Origin: Hyphomicrobiales bacterium
GTDB lineage: Bacteria > Pseudomonadota > Alphaproteobacteria > Rhizobiales > Rhizobiaceae
Reading direction: 5' to 3'
DNA length: 64,000 nt
Assembly (NCBI GenBank): GCA_900472295.1
Contig: UCIA01000023.1
Coordinates: forward strand, 149,399-213,398
A program made the translations under genes and the position numbers. Position 1 is the first letter of the stretch; every line of letters starts with the position of its first letter. Below the pieces are notes generated by a model, which had not been told where the DNA came from, did not search any database, and worked only from the letters and a program-made list of their open reading frames with translations. Below are positions 1-7,799 of this stretch, piece by piece.

Positions 1-232
1 ATCTTGCGACGCCACTGCCGGACGAACCCGGCGGCCGCCGTAACGGGCAGAACCCACCCTTCGCCAAACTCCGGCCACGCGGAAATCCGTCCAGCCGCAG
101 GCGGCAAAGCCGTGTGGTTAACCAGCGTTGAAAAGGCAGGTCGATCTTGGAGGCATTTCAGCAACATGAAATTTAACGATTTATGGGCATGGTCGCGCCG
201 ACATATGGATCCTAGCAGGGGTGCTGAAGGCA

Positions 233-2164
233 ATGATCCGAAAATTCTGCCGCGACATACGCGGCAACTATGCCCTTATAACCGTTATCACCATGATACC
301 CTTAATGGGCGGCTTGGCGTTGGCTGTCGACTATACCGACCTGCTGCGCCAAAAACAGAACGTGCTGAACGCACTGGATGCCGCCGGCATTGCCACCGCA
401 CTTAAGATCGTTTCCGGCGCGAGCGACGACGCGACCAAGACCTATGCGAAGGATTTCTTCGAGACCAATCTCACAAGCGTCGATCCGGCCGATGCCGCCC
501 TGACGGTGACGCTGCCCAACAACAACACAGGTGGCGGCACGCTAAAGATGTGCGCCACTTTGACGTACCACCCCTATTTCCTGCCGGCGGCGGCCATGCT
601 GATCGGAAGAACGTCCACCGATGTCAAAGTCTCGGCTTGCTCCGAGATCCGTCTGAAGAACACGCTGGAGGTGGCGCTGGTGCTCGACAATTCCGGTTCG
701 ATGACCCAACTGGGGCATGGCTCGAACGAGGTGCGGTTCACCTTGCTCAAGAAAGCCGCCAAGCAGCTGGTCGATCAGCTGGCTGGCCAGGCACAGACGA
801 TGAAACAGGTCTCCAAGCCGGTCCAGTTCAGCCTTGTCCCCTTTGCAGCCTCCGTCAATGTCGGCCCGGCAAACAAAGACGAAGCGTGGATGGACACGAC
901 AGGCGTTTCGCCCCTCGACCAGGAAAACCTCGATTGGTCGACGCTTACCTCGGCTAACTCCCCGAACCAGTGGGCGCAGAAGTCCGGCAACTACTATTAT
1001 GCAAAAGGCACAGCCTGGGATGCGACGCAGCTGAACCAGGTGCTGACGCGCTTTTCGATCTACAAATGGATGAAACGCATTTCATCGTGCACCAAAAACT
1101 CGAGCAACGTCTGCACGTCCAACATAGTTTACGCACCGATCGCTACCTGGGGCGGCTGCGTCGAATCGCGTCCCTATCCTTACAACATACAGGATACGGC
1201 CGCCTCGACCTCGACACCGGCCACGATGTTCGTGCCGATGTTCGCGCCTGACGAGACCGACAATACCGAGAGCAAGAACGGCCACCTTCTCCCCGCAAAC
1301 AACAACTGGCATGCCGACATAACGACGAGCACCAACAACGCGACGCGCCAGAAGTATATGCCGAAATATTTCAACGCCGGCGTCGGCAACAAGGTGACGC
1401 CGGCCTACGGTTCCAATGCCGGGCCGAACGCCAGCTGCAGCACGACCGCGATCACGCCGCTGAAGGATGTATCACTCGCTGCCGGGGCGACTGCCGTCAA
1501 GAAGGCCATCGACGACATGGTCGCTCTCGGTGCCACCAACGTGCCAGAAGGAATGGCCTGGGGCTGGAGAACCCTTTCGCACGCGGCGCCGTTCACCGAC
1601 GGCCGGCCCGAAGCCGAAAAGGGCAACGACAAGGTGCTGATCGTGCTCACCGACGGCGCCAACACTTACTACACGCCAGACAGTGTGAGCGCTCAGAACT
1701 ACTCGGGCACCGACTACCAGTGGGGTGGCAACGACCTCGCCGGTAGCAAGGCCCTCTATTCGTCTCTCGGCTACCTCGCCTATCCCGGCCAGACCAAGCC
1801 CTTCGGCAGTGCCTACACTTATGGCCGCCCGTTCTTGGGCACCAGCAGCGACGTCAGCAAAAGCGACTATTCCAATCCCAACTACTCCAAGGCGATGAAC
1901 GAGCACTTCGCCACACTCTGCAACAATGCAAAGACGGCCGGCGTGATCGTCATGACGATCGCGCTTGACCTCGACGCGAGCAAGACCGCCGAGGCGGCAC
2001 AGATGACCGCATTGAAGACCTGCTCGTCGGACTCGCGCTTCCGCAAGAATCCGAACGACCCGAGCAAACCGGCCAAGCTGTTCTGGAATTCGACCGGCGC
2101 GACGCTGTCGGACGATTTCAAGGAAATCGGCAACGAACTGTCGAACCTGCGCATCGTCGGCTGA
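233..2164 (+). CDS. TadG-like pilus-assembly/VWA domain protein, copy 1
   Basis: About 643 aa. The N-terminus (residues 8-40) is a TadE/TadG-type segment: a basic stretch with RGNYAL, then one hydrophobic helix ending LAVDYTDLLRQK, as in surface proteins of Flp/Tad pilus loci. A von Willebrand A domain follows, with an intact metal-dependent adhesion site (LDNSGSM near residue 152, and LTDGAN later). The region between them is rich in Asn, Ser, Thr and Tyr. I chose the ATG at 233, behind AGGGG, rather than the GTG at 221. The next gene is a clear paralogue. No tad/cpa assembly genes lie in the window, so a pilus role is inferred from the family only. It could also be a membrane-anchored adhesin or stress protein. 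Confidence 0.85.
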   Translation: MIRKFCRDIRGNYALITVITMIPLMGGLALAVDYTDLLRQKQNVLNALDAAGIATALKIVSGASDDATKTYAKDFFETNLTSVDPADAALTVTLPNNNTGGGTLKMCATLTYHPYFLPAAAMLIGRTSTDVKVSACSEIRLKNTLEVALVLDNSGSMTQLGHGSNEVRFTLLKKAAKQLVDQLAGQAQTMKQVSKPVQFSLVPFAASVNVGPANKDEAWMDTTGVSPLDQENLDWSTLTSANSPNQWAQKSGNYYYAKGTAWDATQLNQVLTRFSIYKWMKRISSCTKNSSNVCTSNIVYAPIATWGGCVESRPYPYNIQDTAASTSTPATMFVPMFAPDETDNTESKNGHLLPANNNWHADITTSTNNATRQKYMPKYFNAGVGNKVTPAYGSNAGPNASCSTTAITPLKDVSLAAGATAVKKAIDDMVALGATNVPEGMAWGWRTLSHAAPFTDGRPEAEKGNDKVLIVLTDGANTYYTPDSVSAQNYSGTDYQWGGNDLAGSKALYSSLGYLAYPGQTKPFGSAYTYGRPFLGTSSDVSKSDYSNPNYSKAMNEHFATLCNNAKTAGVIVMTIALDLDASKTAEAAQMTALKTCSSDSRFRKNPNDPSKPAKLFWNSTGATLSDDFKEIGNELSNLRIVG

Positions 2165-2188
2165 CGGCGCGATCTTTTCAAAGCAAAG

Positions 2189-2212
2189 CGCCTCGCCTGC
2201 GGCGGGGCGTTT
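2189..2212 (+). terminator. Rho-independent terminator after VWA copy 1
   Basis: Nine-base stem CGCCTCGCC / GGCGGGGCG with one G-T wobble and a TGC loop, followed by only a short TTT tract. It sits 25 bases after the stop codon of the first VWA gene, so the two paralogues are probably separate transcripts. Confidence 0.5.
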
Positions 2213-2364
2213 GCGTATGGCGGCTACGCCGCGCGGCGCCACAATTGGTTAGCGCATGGTGAAGCGCCGGCCATGCAATCGAGCGGTTTCCCAAACCCGC
2301 CCTTCAGCGTTTTGTGAAAGTCTAGGCGCATTGAAGAATCCGCAGGCGGGGCCGCTTACATCAC

Positions 2365-4320
2365 ATGCGCAAATTCTGGCGTGAGTTCTGGCGCGACCGG
2401 CGCGGCAATTATGCTCTCTTGACCGTTGTGGCCCTGGTGCCGCTGATGGGCGGCGTGGCGCTGGCCGTCGACGTCACCGGCGTGGCCAGCGAGAAACAGA
2501 GGGTGGTCAACGCGCTCGACGCCGCCAACTTCGCCACCGCGCGCCGGTTGGTCGAAGGCGCCACCGACGACCAGTTGCGGGCCTATGCGCTCGACTTCTT
2601 CAAGGCCAACCTCAACCGTGTCGACCCCGCCAACACGACGCTCAGTGTCACGCTGCCCACCAGCACCACCGGCGGCGGCATCCTCAAGCTCTGCGCCACC
2701 CTGGTCTACAAGCCCTATTTCGTGCCGGCGGCGGCGATGCTGATCGGCAGGACATCGGGCAATGTCGATTACTCCGTATGCAGCCAAGTCCGGCTGAAGA
2801 ACACGCTGGAAGTGGCCATGGTGCTCGACAATTCAGGATCGATGTCGAACACGGGTACGGGCGCGGGCCAGAAGCGCATCGTTCTTCTCAAGCAGGCCGC
2901 CAAGCAGTTGGTCGACACGCTCGCCGCGCAGGCCGTAATGATCAAGCAGATCGACAAGCCGGTCCAGTTCAGCCTGGTGCCGTTCGCCGCCTCGGTCAAT
3001 GTCGGCGCCAGCAACGACAACGCGTCGTGGATCGACACCTATGGGTTATCGCCTGTCCACAACGAGAGTTTCGACTGGTCGACGCTGAATGCAGCCGACA
3101 AATATGCCCAGAAGATCGCCGGCATCTGGGTCAAGAAAGGCACCGGTTGGGGCGAGCAGGAAGGGCAGATGCTGACCCGCTTCTCGCTCTACCGCGACAT
3201 GAAAGTAGTCACCAGCCACGAGCGCATCGTCGGCAGCAAGCGCGTGGTCTGTGATGAATACCGCTCCAACCACACCTGCAGGCGCAGCCACGACGAGTAC
3301 GACTACAACGACACATACGGCCCGTTCGCCAGCTGGCAAGGCTGCGTCGAGGTGCGGCCCTACCCCTACAATATCGACGATACGCCGGCGTCGGGCGGGC
3401 CAAACAACACCGGCACCGGCATCGGCGATCCGGCTACCATGTTCGTGCCGATGTTTGCACCGGACGAGCCGGGCAATCATTGGTACGTGACGCAGGACCC
3501 GGACGAACCGAAACCGGTAACCTATGGCGCCGCCAACAGCTGGTGGAACGACGATCCGTCGAGCACCACCGGCAAGACCCGGCAGTCCAACATGGCCAAG
3601 TACTTCCAGCCGCGGCCGATGAACGCGCCTGTGCTGTCGGCAGGCGCCGGTCCCAACTACAGCTGCACCACCACGCCGATCACGCCGCTGACCGACGTCA
3701 CCAACGCCGAGGGGCTGACCAAGATCAAGGCTGCGATCGACCTGATGGCGCCCAACGGCAACACCAATGTGCCGGAAGGCATGGCTTGGGGCTGGCGCAC
3801 CGTCTCCAGCACCGAGCCCTTCACCGAGGGACGCCCGGAGAACGAGCGCGGCAACGACAAGGTGGTCATCGTGCTCACCGACGGCGAGAACACCTATTCG
3901 ACGCTGAGCAGCGATCCCGCCGGCAACAAGTCGACCTATGCCGCCTATGGCTACACCGGCGTCGGCTACGACGGCACGTCGGTGACCCGCCTGTTCGGCG
4001 GCACGTCGAGCGGTCAGTTCAACTATTCGTCGAGCAACTACACCGCCGCGCTCAACGAGCAGATGGCGACGCTGTGCAGCAAGGCCAAGGCGGCCAACAT
4101 CATGGTGATGACGGTGGCGCTCGACATGTCGACCACCGACGCCGGCGACAAGAAGGCGATGGACGCGCTTAAGACATGTTCGTCGGATTCGCGCTTCCGC
4201 AAGGATCCCGGCGATCCGAGCAAGCCGGCAAAGCTGTTCTGGAACGCGACGGGCGCCACGCTGTCGGACAATTTCAAGGAAATCGCCAACGAGCTGTCGA
4301 ACCTGCGCGTGGTTGGCTGA
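2365..4320 (+). CDS. TadG-like pilus-assembly/VWA domain protein, copy 2
   Basis: 651 aa paralogue of the preceding gene, collinear along its whole length. It has the same N-terminal RGNYALLTVVALVPLMGG anchor, the same VWA metal site (LDNSGSM near residue 155, LTDGEN later) and the same C-terminal block (SSDSRFRK, PAKLFWN, ELSNLR). The main difference is a longer Cys/His/Arg-rich insert around residues 290-320 (HTCRRSHDEYDYND) where copy 1 is short. Tail-to-head arrangement with a 200-base gap points to local duplication followed by divergence. Membrane anchoring and a divalent-cation-dependent binding role are inferred from the family. Confidence 0.85.
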   Translation: MRKFWREFWRDRRGNYALLTVVALVPLMGGVALAVDVTGVASEKQRVVNALDAANFATARRLVEGATDDQLRAYALDFFKANLNRVDPANTTLSVTLPTSTTGGGILKLCATLVYKPYFVPAAAMLIGRTSGNVDYSVCSQVRLKNTLEVAMVLDNSGSMSNTGTGAGQKRIVLLKQAAKQLVDTLAAQAVMIKQIDKPVQFSLVPFAASVNVGASNDNASWIDTYGLSPVHNESFDWSTLNAADKYAQKIAGIWVKKGTGWGEQEGQMLTRFSLYRDMKVVTSHERIVGSKRVVCDEYRSNHTCRRSHDEYDYNDTYGPFASWQGCVEVRPYPYNIDDTPASGGPNNTGTGIGDPATMFVPMFAPDEPGNHWYVTQDPDEPKPVTYGAANSWWNDDPSSTTGKTRQSNMAKYFQPRPMNAPVLSAGAGPNYSCTTTPITPLTDVTNAEGLTKIKAAIDLMAPNGNTNVPEGMAWGWRTVSSTEPFTEGRPENERGNDKVVIVLTDGENTYSTLSSDPAGNKSTYAAYGYTGVGYDGTSVTRLFGGTSSGQFNYSSSNYTAALNEQMATLCSKAKAANIMVMTVALDMSTTDAGDKKAMDALKTCSSDSRFRKDPGDPSKPAKLFWNATGATLSDNFKEIANELSNLRVVG

Positions 4321-4324
4321 GTTT

Positions 4325-4368
4325 GAAGCTGCTGATCTCCCCCTCAAGGGTGGAGATTGGCGGCTTCA
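4325..4368. repeat. Intergenic palindromic repeat, GAAGCTGC family, copy A
   Basis: Imperfect inverted repeat with core CTGATCTCC / GGAGATTGG, starting a few bases after a stop codon. A related copy lies at 49319-49362, also just downstream of a coding remnant; both begin TGAAGCTGC and share GATCTCC and GGAGATTGGC. This looks like a short interspersed repeat, possibly acting as a transcript-end hairpin. Confidence 0.5.
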
Positions 4369-4475
4369 TCGCTTTCGCCAATTTTCAACGCTGGCGCAAA
4401 GGCTCCCGCCATCATGCTCTTGCGGCGAGTCAAAGTGCATGATGAGTCTCGTCACCGCTTCCCGGAGACGCTTCC

Positions 4476-5108
4476 ATGCCCGAAACCGCCAATCACCTTG
4501 CCTTCGCGCTGGTCTGCCTCGGCATGGTGCTGACGCCTGGCCCGAACATGATCTATCTGATCTCGCGCTCGCTGTCGCAAGGGCCAAAGGCCGGGCTGAT
4601 CTCGCTCGGCGGGGTGGCGGTCGGCTTTCTGTTCTATGTCGTCTCGGCCGCATTCGGCATCACCGCGCTGCTGCTCGCCGTGCCGTTCGCCTATGACGCG
4701 CTGCGCATTGCCGGCGCGCTCTATCTCTTGTGGCTCGCCTGGCAAGCCGTGCGGCCCGGCGGGCGCTCGCCGTTCCAGCTGCGCGAACTGCCGAAGGACA
4801 GGCCGCGCAAGCTGTTCGCCATGGGCCTGATGACCAACCTGCTCAACCCGAAAGTGGCGGTGCTCTATCTGTCGCTGCTGCCGCAGTTCATCTCGCTGGA
4901 CAAGGGCCATGTGCTGTCGCAGCTTCTGGTGCTCGGCGCCACGCAGATTTCGATCAGCCTCACCGTCAACGCCATCATCGCGGTGACGGCCGGTTCGATC
5001 GCCACCTTCCTCGCCGGACGGCCGCTATGGATGGTGATCCAGCGCTGGATGATGGGCACGGTGCTTGCCGGCCTGGCGCTGAAAATGGCGACCGAAGCGC
5101 AACGTTGA
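4476..5108 (+). CDS. LysE/RhtB family amino-acid exporter
   Basis: 210 aa inner-membrane protein with about six hydrophobic segments. The LysE/RhtB signature is clear: TPGPNMIYL near residue 22, then GLISLGGVAVG, and the mid-protein NLLNPKVAVLYLSLLPQF motif that is nearly invariant in the family. Members export basic, branched or hydroxylated amino acids or their derivatives; the substrate cannot be read from sequence. GGAGACG lies just upstream of the ATG. The next gene converges on it from the other strand. A second LysE family gene is at 38917-39528 and is only distantly similar. Confidence 0.9.
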   Translation: MPETANHLAFALVCLGMVLTPGPNMIYLISRSLSQGPKAGLISLGGVAVGFLFYVVSAAFGITALLLAVPFAYDALRIAGALYLLWLAWQAVRPGGRSPFQLRELPKDRPRKLFAMGLMTNLLNPKVAVLYLSLLPQFISLDKGHVLSQLLVLGATQISISLTVNAIIAVTAGSIATFLAGRPLWMVIQRWMMGTVLAGLALKMATEAQR

Positions 5109-5128
5109 TCGGACGCAGAGCGCCGAGA

Positions 5129-5950
5129 CTACATCGGCCGCCGTGCTGGCGCCGGTTCCGGCTCGACCACCTTGCGGTAGAGATGCCAGGTGGCATGGCC
5201 AAGCACCGGCATGACGACCGCAAGCCCGGCAAACAGCGGGATCGAGCCGATCACCAGAAGCACGGCGACCAGCAGCCCCCACAGCGCCATCGGCAACGGG
5301 TTGACGATCACCGCACGCGCCGAGGTTTCGATGGCCGCGACCGCGCCGACGTCGCGGTCGAGCATCAACGGGAAGGCAACCACGGTCGTCGCCAGCACGA
5401 TCACGGCGAAGATGAAGCCGGCGGCATTGCCGAACAGGATCAGCGCCCAACCCTGGCTGGTGGTCAGCACGTCGCGGAGAAAGCCACCGATCGAGGCCGG
5501 CGGCTGATCGCCGAACAGGCTGGTGTAGATCGACTGGGCAGCGAACATCCACAACAGGAACAGCACCAGCAGCATGAAGCCGATCACCGCTATCGACGGC
5601 AGCGCCGGCGAGCGGCGCACGTCAAGCGCGTGGCGCCAGGACGTGTCCATGCCGAGTTCGCGCCGGCGGCTGATCTCGTAGAGGCCGATCGCCGCGAACG
5701 GGCCGACCAGGGCGAAGCCCGACATCAAGGGATAGATGAGCTGAATGGCGTTGGCGCCCGAAGTCCAGCGCATCAGGATCAGGCCGACGACCGGATAGAT
5801 CAGGCACAGGAACACGTAGTGCGAAGGCTTGGCCCAGAAATCCTGGAGACCGAGCTTGAGCGCCTCGCGGAGGTCCGCTGTGGTGATGCGGCGCACCGTG
5901 GGCTGCACGTGAAGTCCGCGTGCGTCCGCCATGACATGAAAGCCGGCCAT
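5129..5950 (-). CDS. DUF2189 integral membrane protein
   Basis: About 273 aa starting at the ATG at 5950, which follows a strong GGGAGGAAGG site; the open frame runs 26 codons further upstream but without such a site. The N-terminus carries VRRITTADLREALKLG and DFWAKPSHYVF, features I associate with the alphaproteobacterial DUF2189 family, followed by about six transmembrane helices. There are no catalytic motifs. Function is unknown; proximity to the convergent LysE gene carries no clear meaning. Confidence 0.8.
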   Translation of the reverse strand: MAGFHVMADARGLHVQPTVRRITTADLREALKLGLQDFWAKPSHYVFLCLIYPVVGLILMRWTSGANAIQLIYPLMSGFALVGPFAAIGLYEISRRRELGMDTSWRHALDVRRSPALPSIAVIGFMLLVLFLLWMFAAQSIYTSLFGDQPPASIGGFLRDVLTTSQGWALILFGNAAGFIFAVIVLATTVVAFPLMLDRDVGAVAAIETSARAVIVNPLPMALWGLLVAVLLVIGSIPLFAGLAVVMPVLGHATWHLYRKVVEPEPAPARRPM

Positions 5951-6102
5951 AACCTTCCTCCCGTGTGTCGGGGCGGTCATCGCCTGGATGGCCGCCCACA
6001 GCTGCCACTTCAAGAACGCCGGCATCATAGCCGATGTTCCCGTGGAAGTCGCCGTATCACGCGATTTTCGTCGGCGCCCGATTCGGATTGCGAGCCAATC
6101 GC

Positions 6103-6501
6103 CTATTGCGGCGCGTTGAAGACCGCCTCGATGTGATGGCCATCCGGATCGATGACGAAGGCGGCATAATAATGCGGGCCATAGTCAGGACGCAGGCCCG
6201 GCGCGCCGTTGTCGCGACCGCCATGGGCGAGCGCGGCCACATGGAATCGCGCAATGCTCTCCCGGTCAGGCGCCGCGAAGGCCAGATGAAAGCCGGGACC
6301 GGGCGGACGCTGCCCCTTCGGGCGAAGCTTTATCGCCAGCTTGTCGCCGCCGCCGGGCAGACCGTAGCCGACAGCCTGGTCGGGCTCGTCAGGCCCGAGA
6401 TCGTCCCAGACCCTGACATAGCCGAGCGGCGCCAGCACCGCATCATAGAATGCCGCCGCGCGCTCTATGTTCGAAACGCCAAAGGAGATGTGGTGGAGCA
6501 T
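6103..6501 (-). CDS. VOC (glyoxalase/bleomycin-resistance) family protein
   Basis: 132 aa, one vicinal-oxygen-chelate unit. It begins MLHHISFGVSNIERAAAFYD, the typical first beta strand with a metal-ligand His, and ends in IDPDGHHIEAVF, the second metal-ligand region. Such small proteins are glyoxalase-like lyases, dioxygenase-like enzymes or antibiotic-binding proteins; the substrate cannot be assigned. A GAGGACG element precedes the ATG. It lies downstream of the GNAT gene on the same strand and may be co-transcribed with it (44-base gap). Confidence 0.85.
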   Translation of the reverse strand: MLHHISFGVSNIERAAAFYDAVLAPLGYVRVWDDLGPDEPDQAVGYGLPGGGDKLAIKLRPKGQRPPGPGFHLAFAAPDRESIARFHVAALAHGGRDNGAPGLRPDYGPHYYAAFVIDPDGHHIEAVFNAPQ

Positions 6502-6545
6502 GTCTGGACGTCCTCATATCGAATGCTCGGAGCCAGTCTTCCAAT

Positions 6546-7109
6546 TCAGTTCAGGCCAGGCTGATCGCCGGCCAGCCGACCAAACATCCGGAAGTCGTGA
6601 TAGGCTCCCTTGAACCAGCCCTTCTGGCGCAGCGTCCCTTCATAGCGGAAGCCGGCTTTCTCAAGCACCCGGTCCGACCCGGTGTTGCCGGGAAGGGTCC
6701 ATGCCTCGATGCGGTTGAGACGGAAAACCCGATGGCCGCATACCGCCACGGCAGCGGCCGCCTCGCTCATCAGGCCTTTCCCCCAGAAATCCGGATGCAG
6801 CTCGTAGCCAATCTCACCGCATTTCGCCTTCCGGGCAAACCAATTGTAGCGGATCGCGCCGGCCATGCGCTTCGACGCGATATCCTCGATGATCCAGGCG
6901 CATCCCTTGCCGGTGGGGTGCGCCTTGGTCATCCAGTTCATGAACCGCTTCAACTGGGCCTTTGTCGGCTTGTCCGGCCAGTTCGAAAAGCGCGAGACTT
7001 CGCGAATAGACAGGATATCGCCGAAGGCCTCGGCGTCCTTGGGGGTGGGTGCGCGCAACAGCAAGCGGCTGGTGGTCAAGACCGGAAATACACGGGCAGA
7101 TGCTGGCAT
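6546..7109 (-). CDS. GNAT family N-acetyltransferase (RimJ/RimL-like)
   Basis: 187 aa. The N-terminus TTSRLLLRAPTPKDAEAF and the later EIGYELHPDFWGKGLMSEA, NRIEAWTLPGNTGSDRVLEKAGF and EGTLRQKGWFKGAYHDF are characteristic of the RimJ/RimL type of GNAT acetyltransferases. These transfer acetyl from acetyl-CoA to protein N-termini or small amines. The acetyl-CoA-binding loop (WGKGLMSEA, for RxxGxG/A) departs from the usual consensus but is in the right place. GAGAGGA precedes the start. The VOC gene follows on the same strand. Confidence 0.88.
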   Translation of the reverse strand: MPASARVFPVLTTSRLLLRAPTPKDAEAFGDILSIREVSRFSNWPDKPTKAQLKRFMNWMTKAHPTGKGCAWIIEDIASKRMAGAIRYNWFARKAKCGEIGYELHPDFWGKGLMSEAAAAVAVCGHRVFRLNRIEAWTLPGNTGSDRVLEKAGFRYEGTLRQKGWFKGAYHDFRMFGRLAGDQPGLN

Positions 7110-7238
7110 TGAGGGTCCTCTCAGGAAGATACCGAGCGTGCTTCAACCTACCTAGCGCACTGGGCGCGATCTCCAAGCATCTCGATTTTTACGCGCCCTG
7201 CCCGGCAAAAGCCATGATCGCCGCTAAGTCAGAGAGGC

Positions 7239-7775
7239 ATGACACCGATCGACACCGCCAATCGCCCGCTCGCGCAAACCCGCTCAAGTGAAACGGGTCC
7301 AACACCAAATCGACGCATGCTGCTGATCGGCCTTGCAGCCATGACTGGTCTTGCCGCTTGCAGCACCGTGTCGCTGCCGACCGGCGAAGGCGCCGGCGTC
7401 TCGTCTTCCGCCACCGCGACGCTGGCCGGCATTCGCGCCTCCGCCGGACTGCCGGCGCTGGTGCCGGACGCACAGCTTGAGCGGGCCGCACTGCAGCAGG
7501 CCGGCTATATGGCCTCGCGCGAACGCATGAGCCATACGACGGGCTGGGGCAAGGATTTCGCGTCGCGCATGAAGGACAATGGCGTGCGGGGCGCCGCCGC
7601 CGAGAACATCGCCGAAGGCCGCTTCGACCAGCAGAAACTGTTCGATATCTGGATGCATTCGGCCGGCCACCGTCGCAACATGCTCGATCCGGATTTCAGC
7701 CGTTTCGGGCTGGCCTATGTGCGCGACGGACGCGACGGCGCCGTCCGCTACTGGAGCCTGGTGCTCGGAAAATAG
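7239..7775 (+). CDS. CAP-domain (SCP/PR1-like) lipoprotein
   Basis: 178 aa with an N-terminal lipoprotein signal: basic residues NRR, a hydrophobic stretch and a lipobox ending LAAC at about residue 41. A single CAP domain follows, with HTTGWGKDF, AAENIAEG and IWMHSAGHRRNMLDPDF, the usual cavity His/Glu positions of the superfamily. CAP proteins are secreted or envelope proteins with varied roles; no enzyme activity can be assigned. GAGAGGC precedes the ATG. It converges on the cyclic-di-GMP gene downstream. Confidence 0.88.
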   Translation: MTPIDTANRPLAQTRSSETGPTPNRRMLLIGLAAMTGLAACSTVSLPTGEGAGVSSSATATLAGIRASAGLPALVPDAQLERAALQQAGYMASRERMSHTTGWGKDFASRMKDNGVRGAAAENIAEGRFDQQKLFDIWMHSAGHRRNMLDPDFSRFGLAYVRDGRDGAVRYWSLVLGK

Positions 7776-7799
7776 GGGCCAGCGGTACGACGCGAGCCG

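Noticed and set aside
4..405. 133-codon open frame at the left edge
   Set aside because: It overlaps the well-supported VWA gene, and its Arg/Pro-rich composition looks like noise.
1472..4347. Long antisense open frames opposite the two VWA genes
   Set aside because: They are GC-rich shadows with Arg/Ala/Gly-rich composition and no recognisable motif; the plus-strand VWA genes explain the region.
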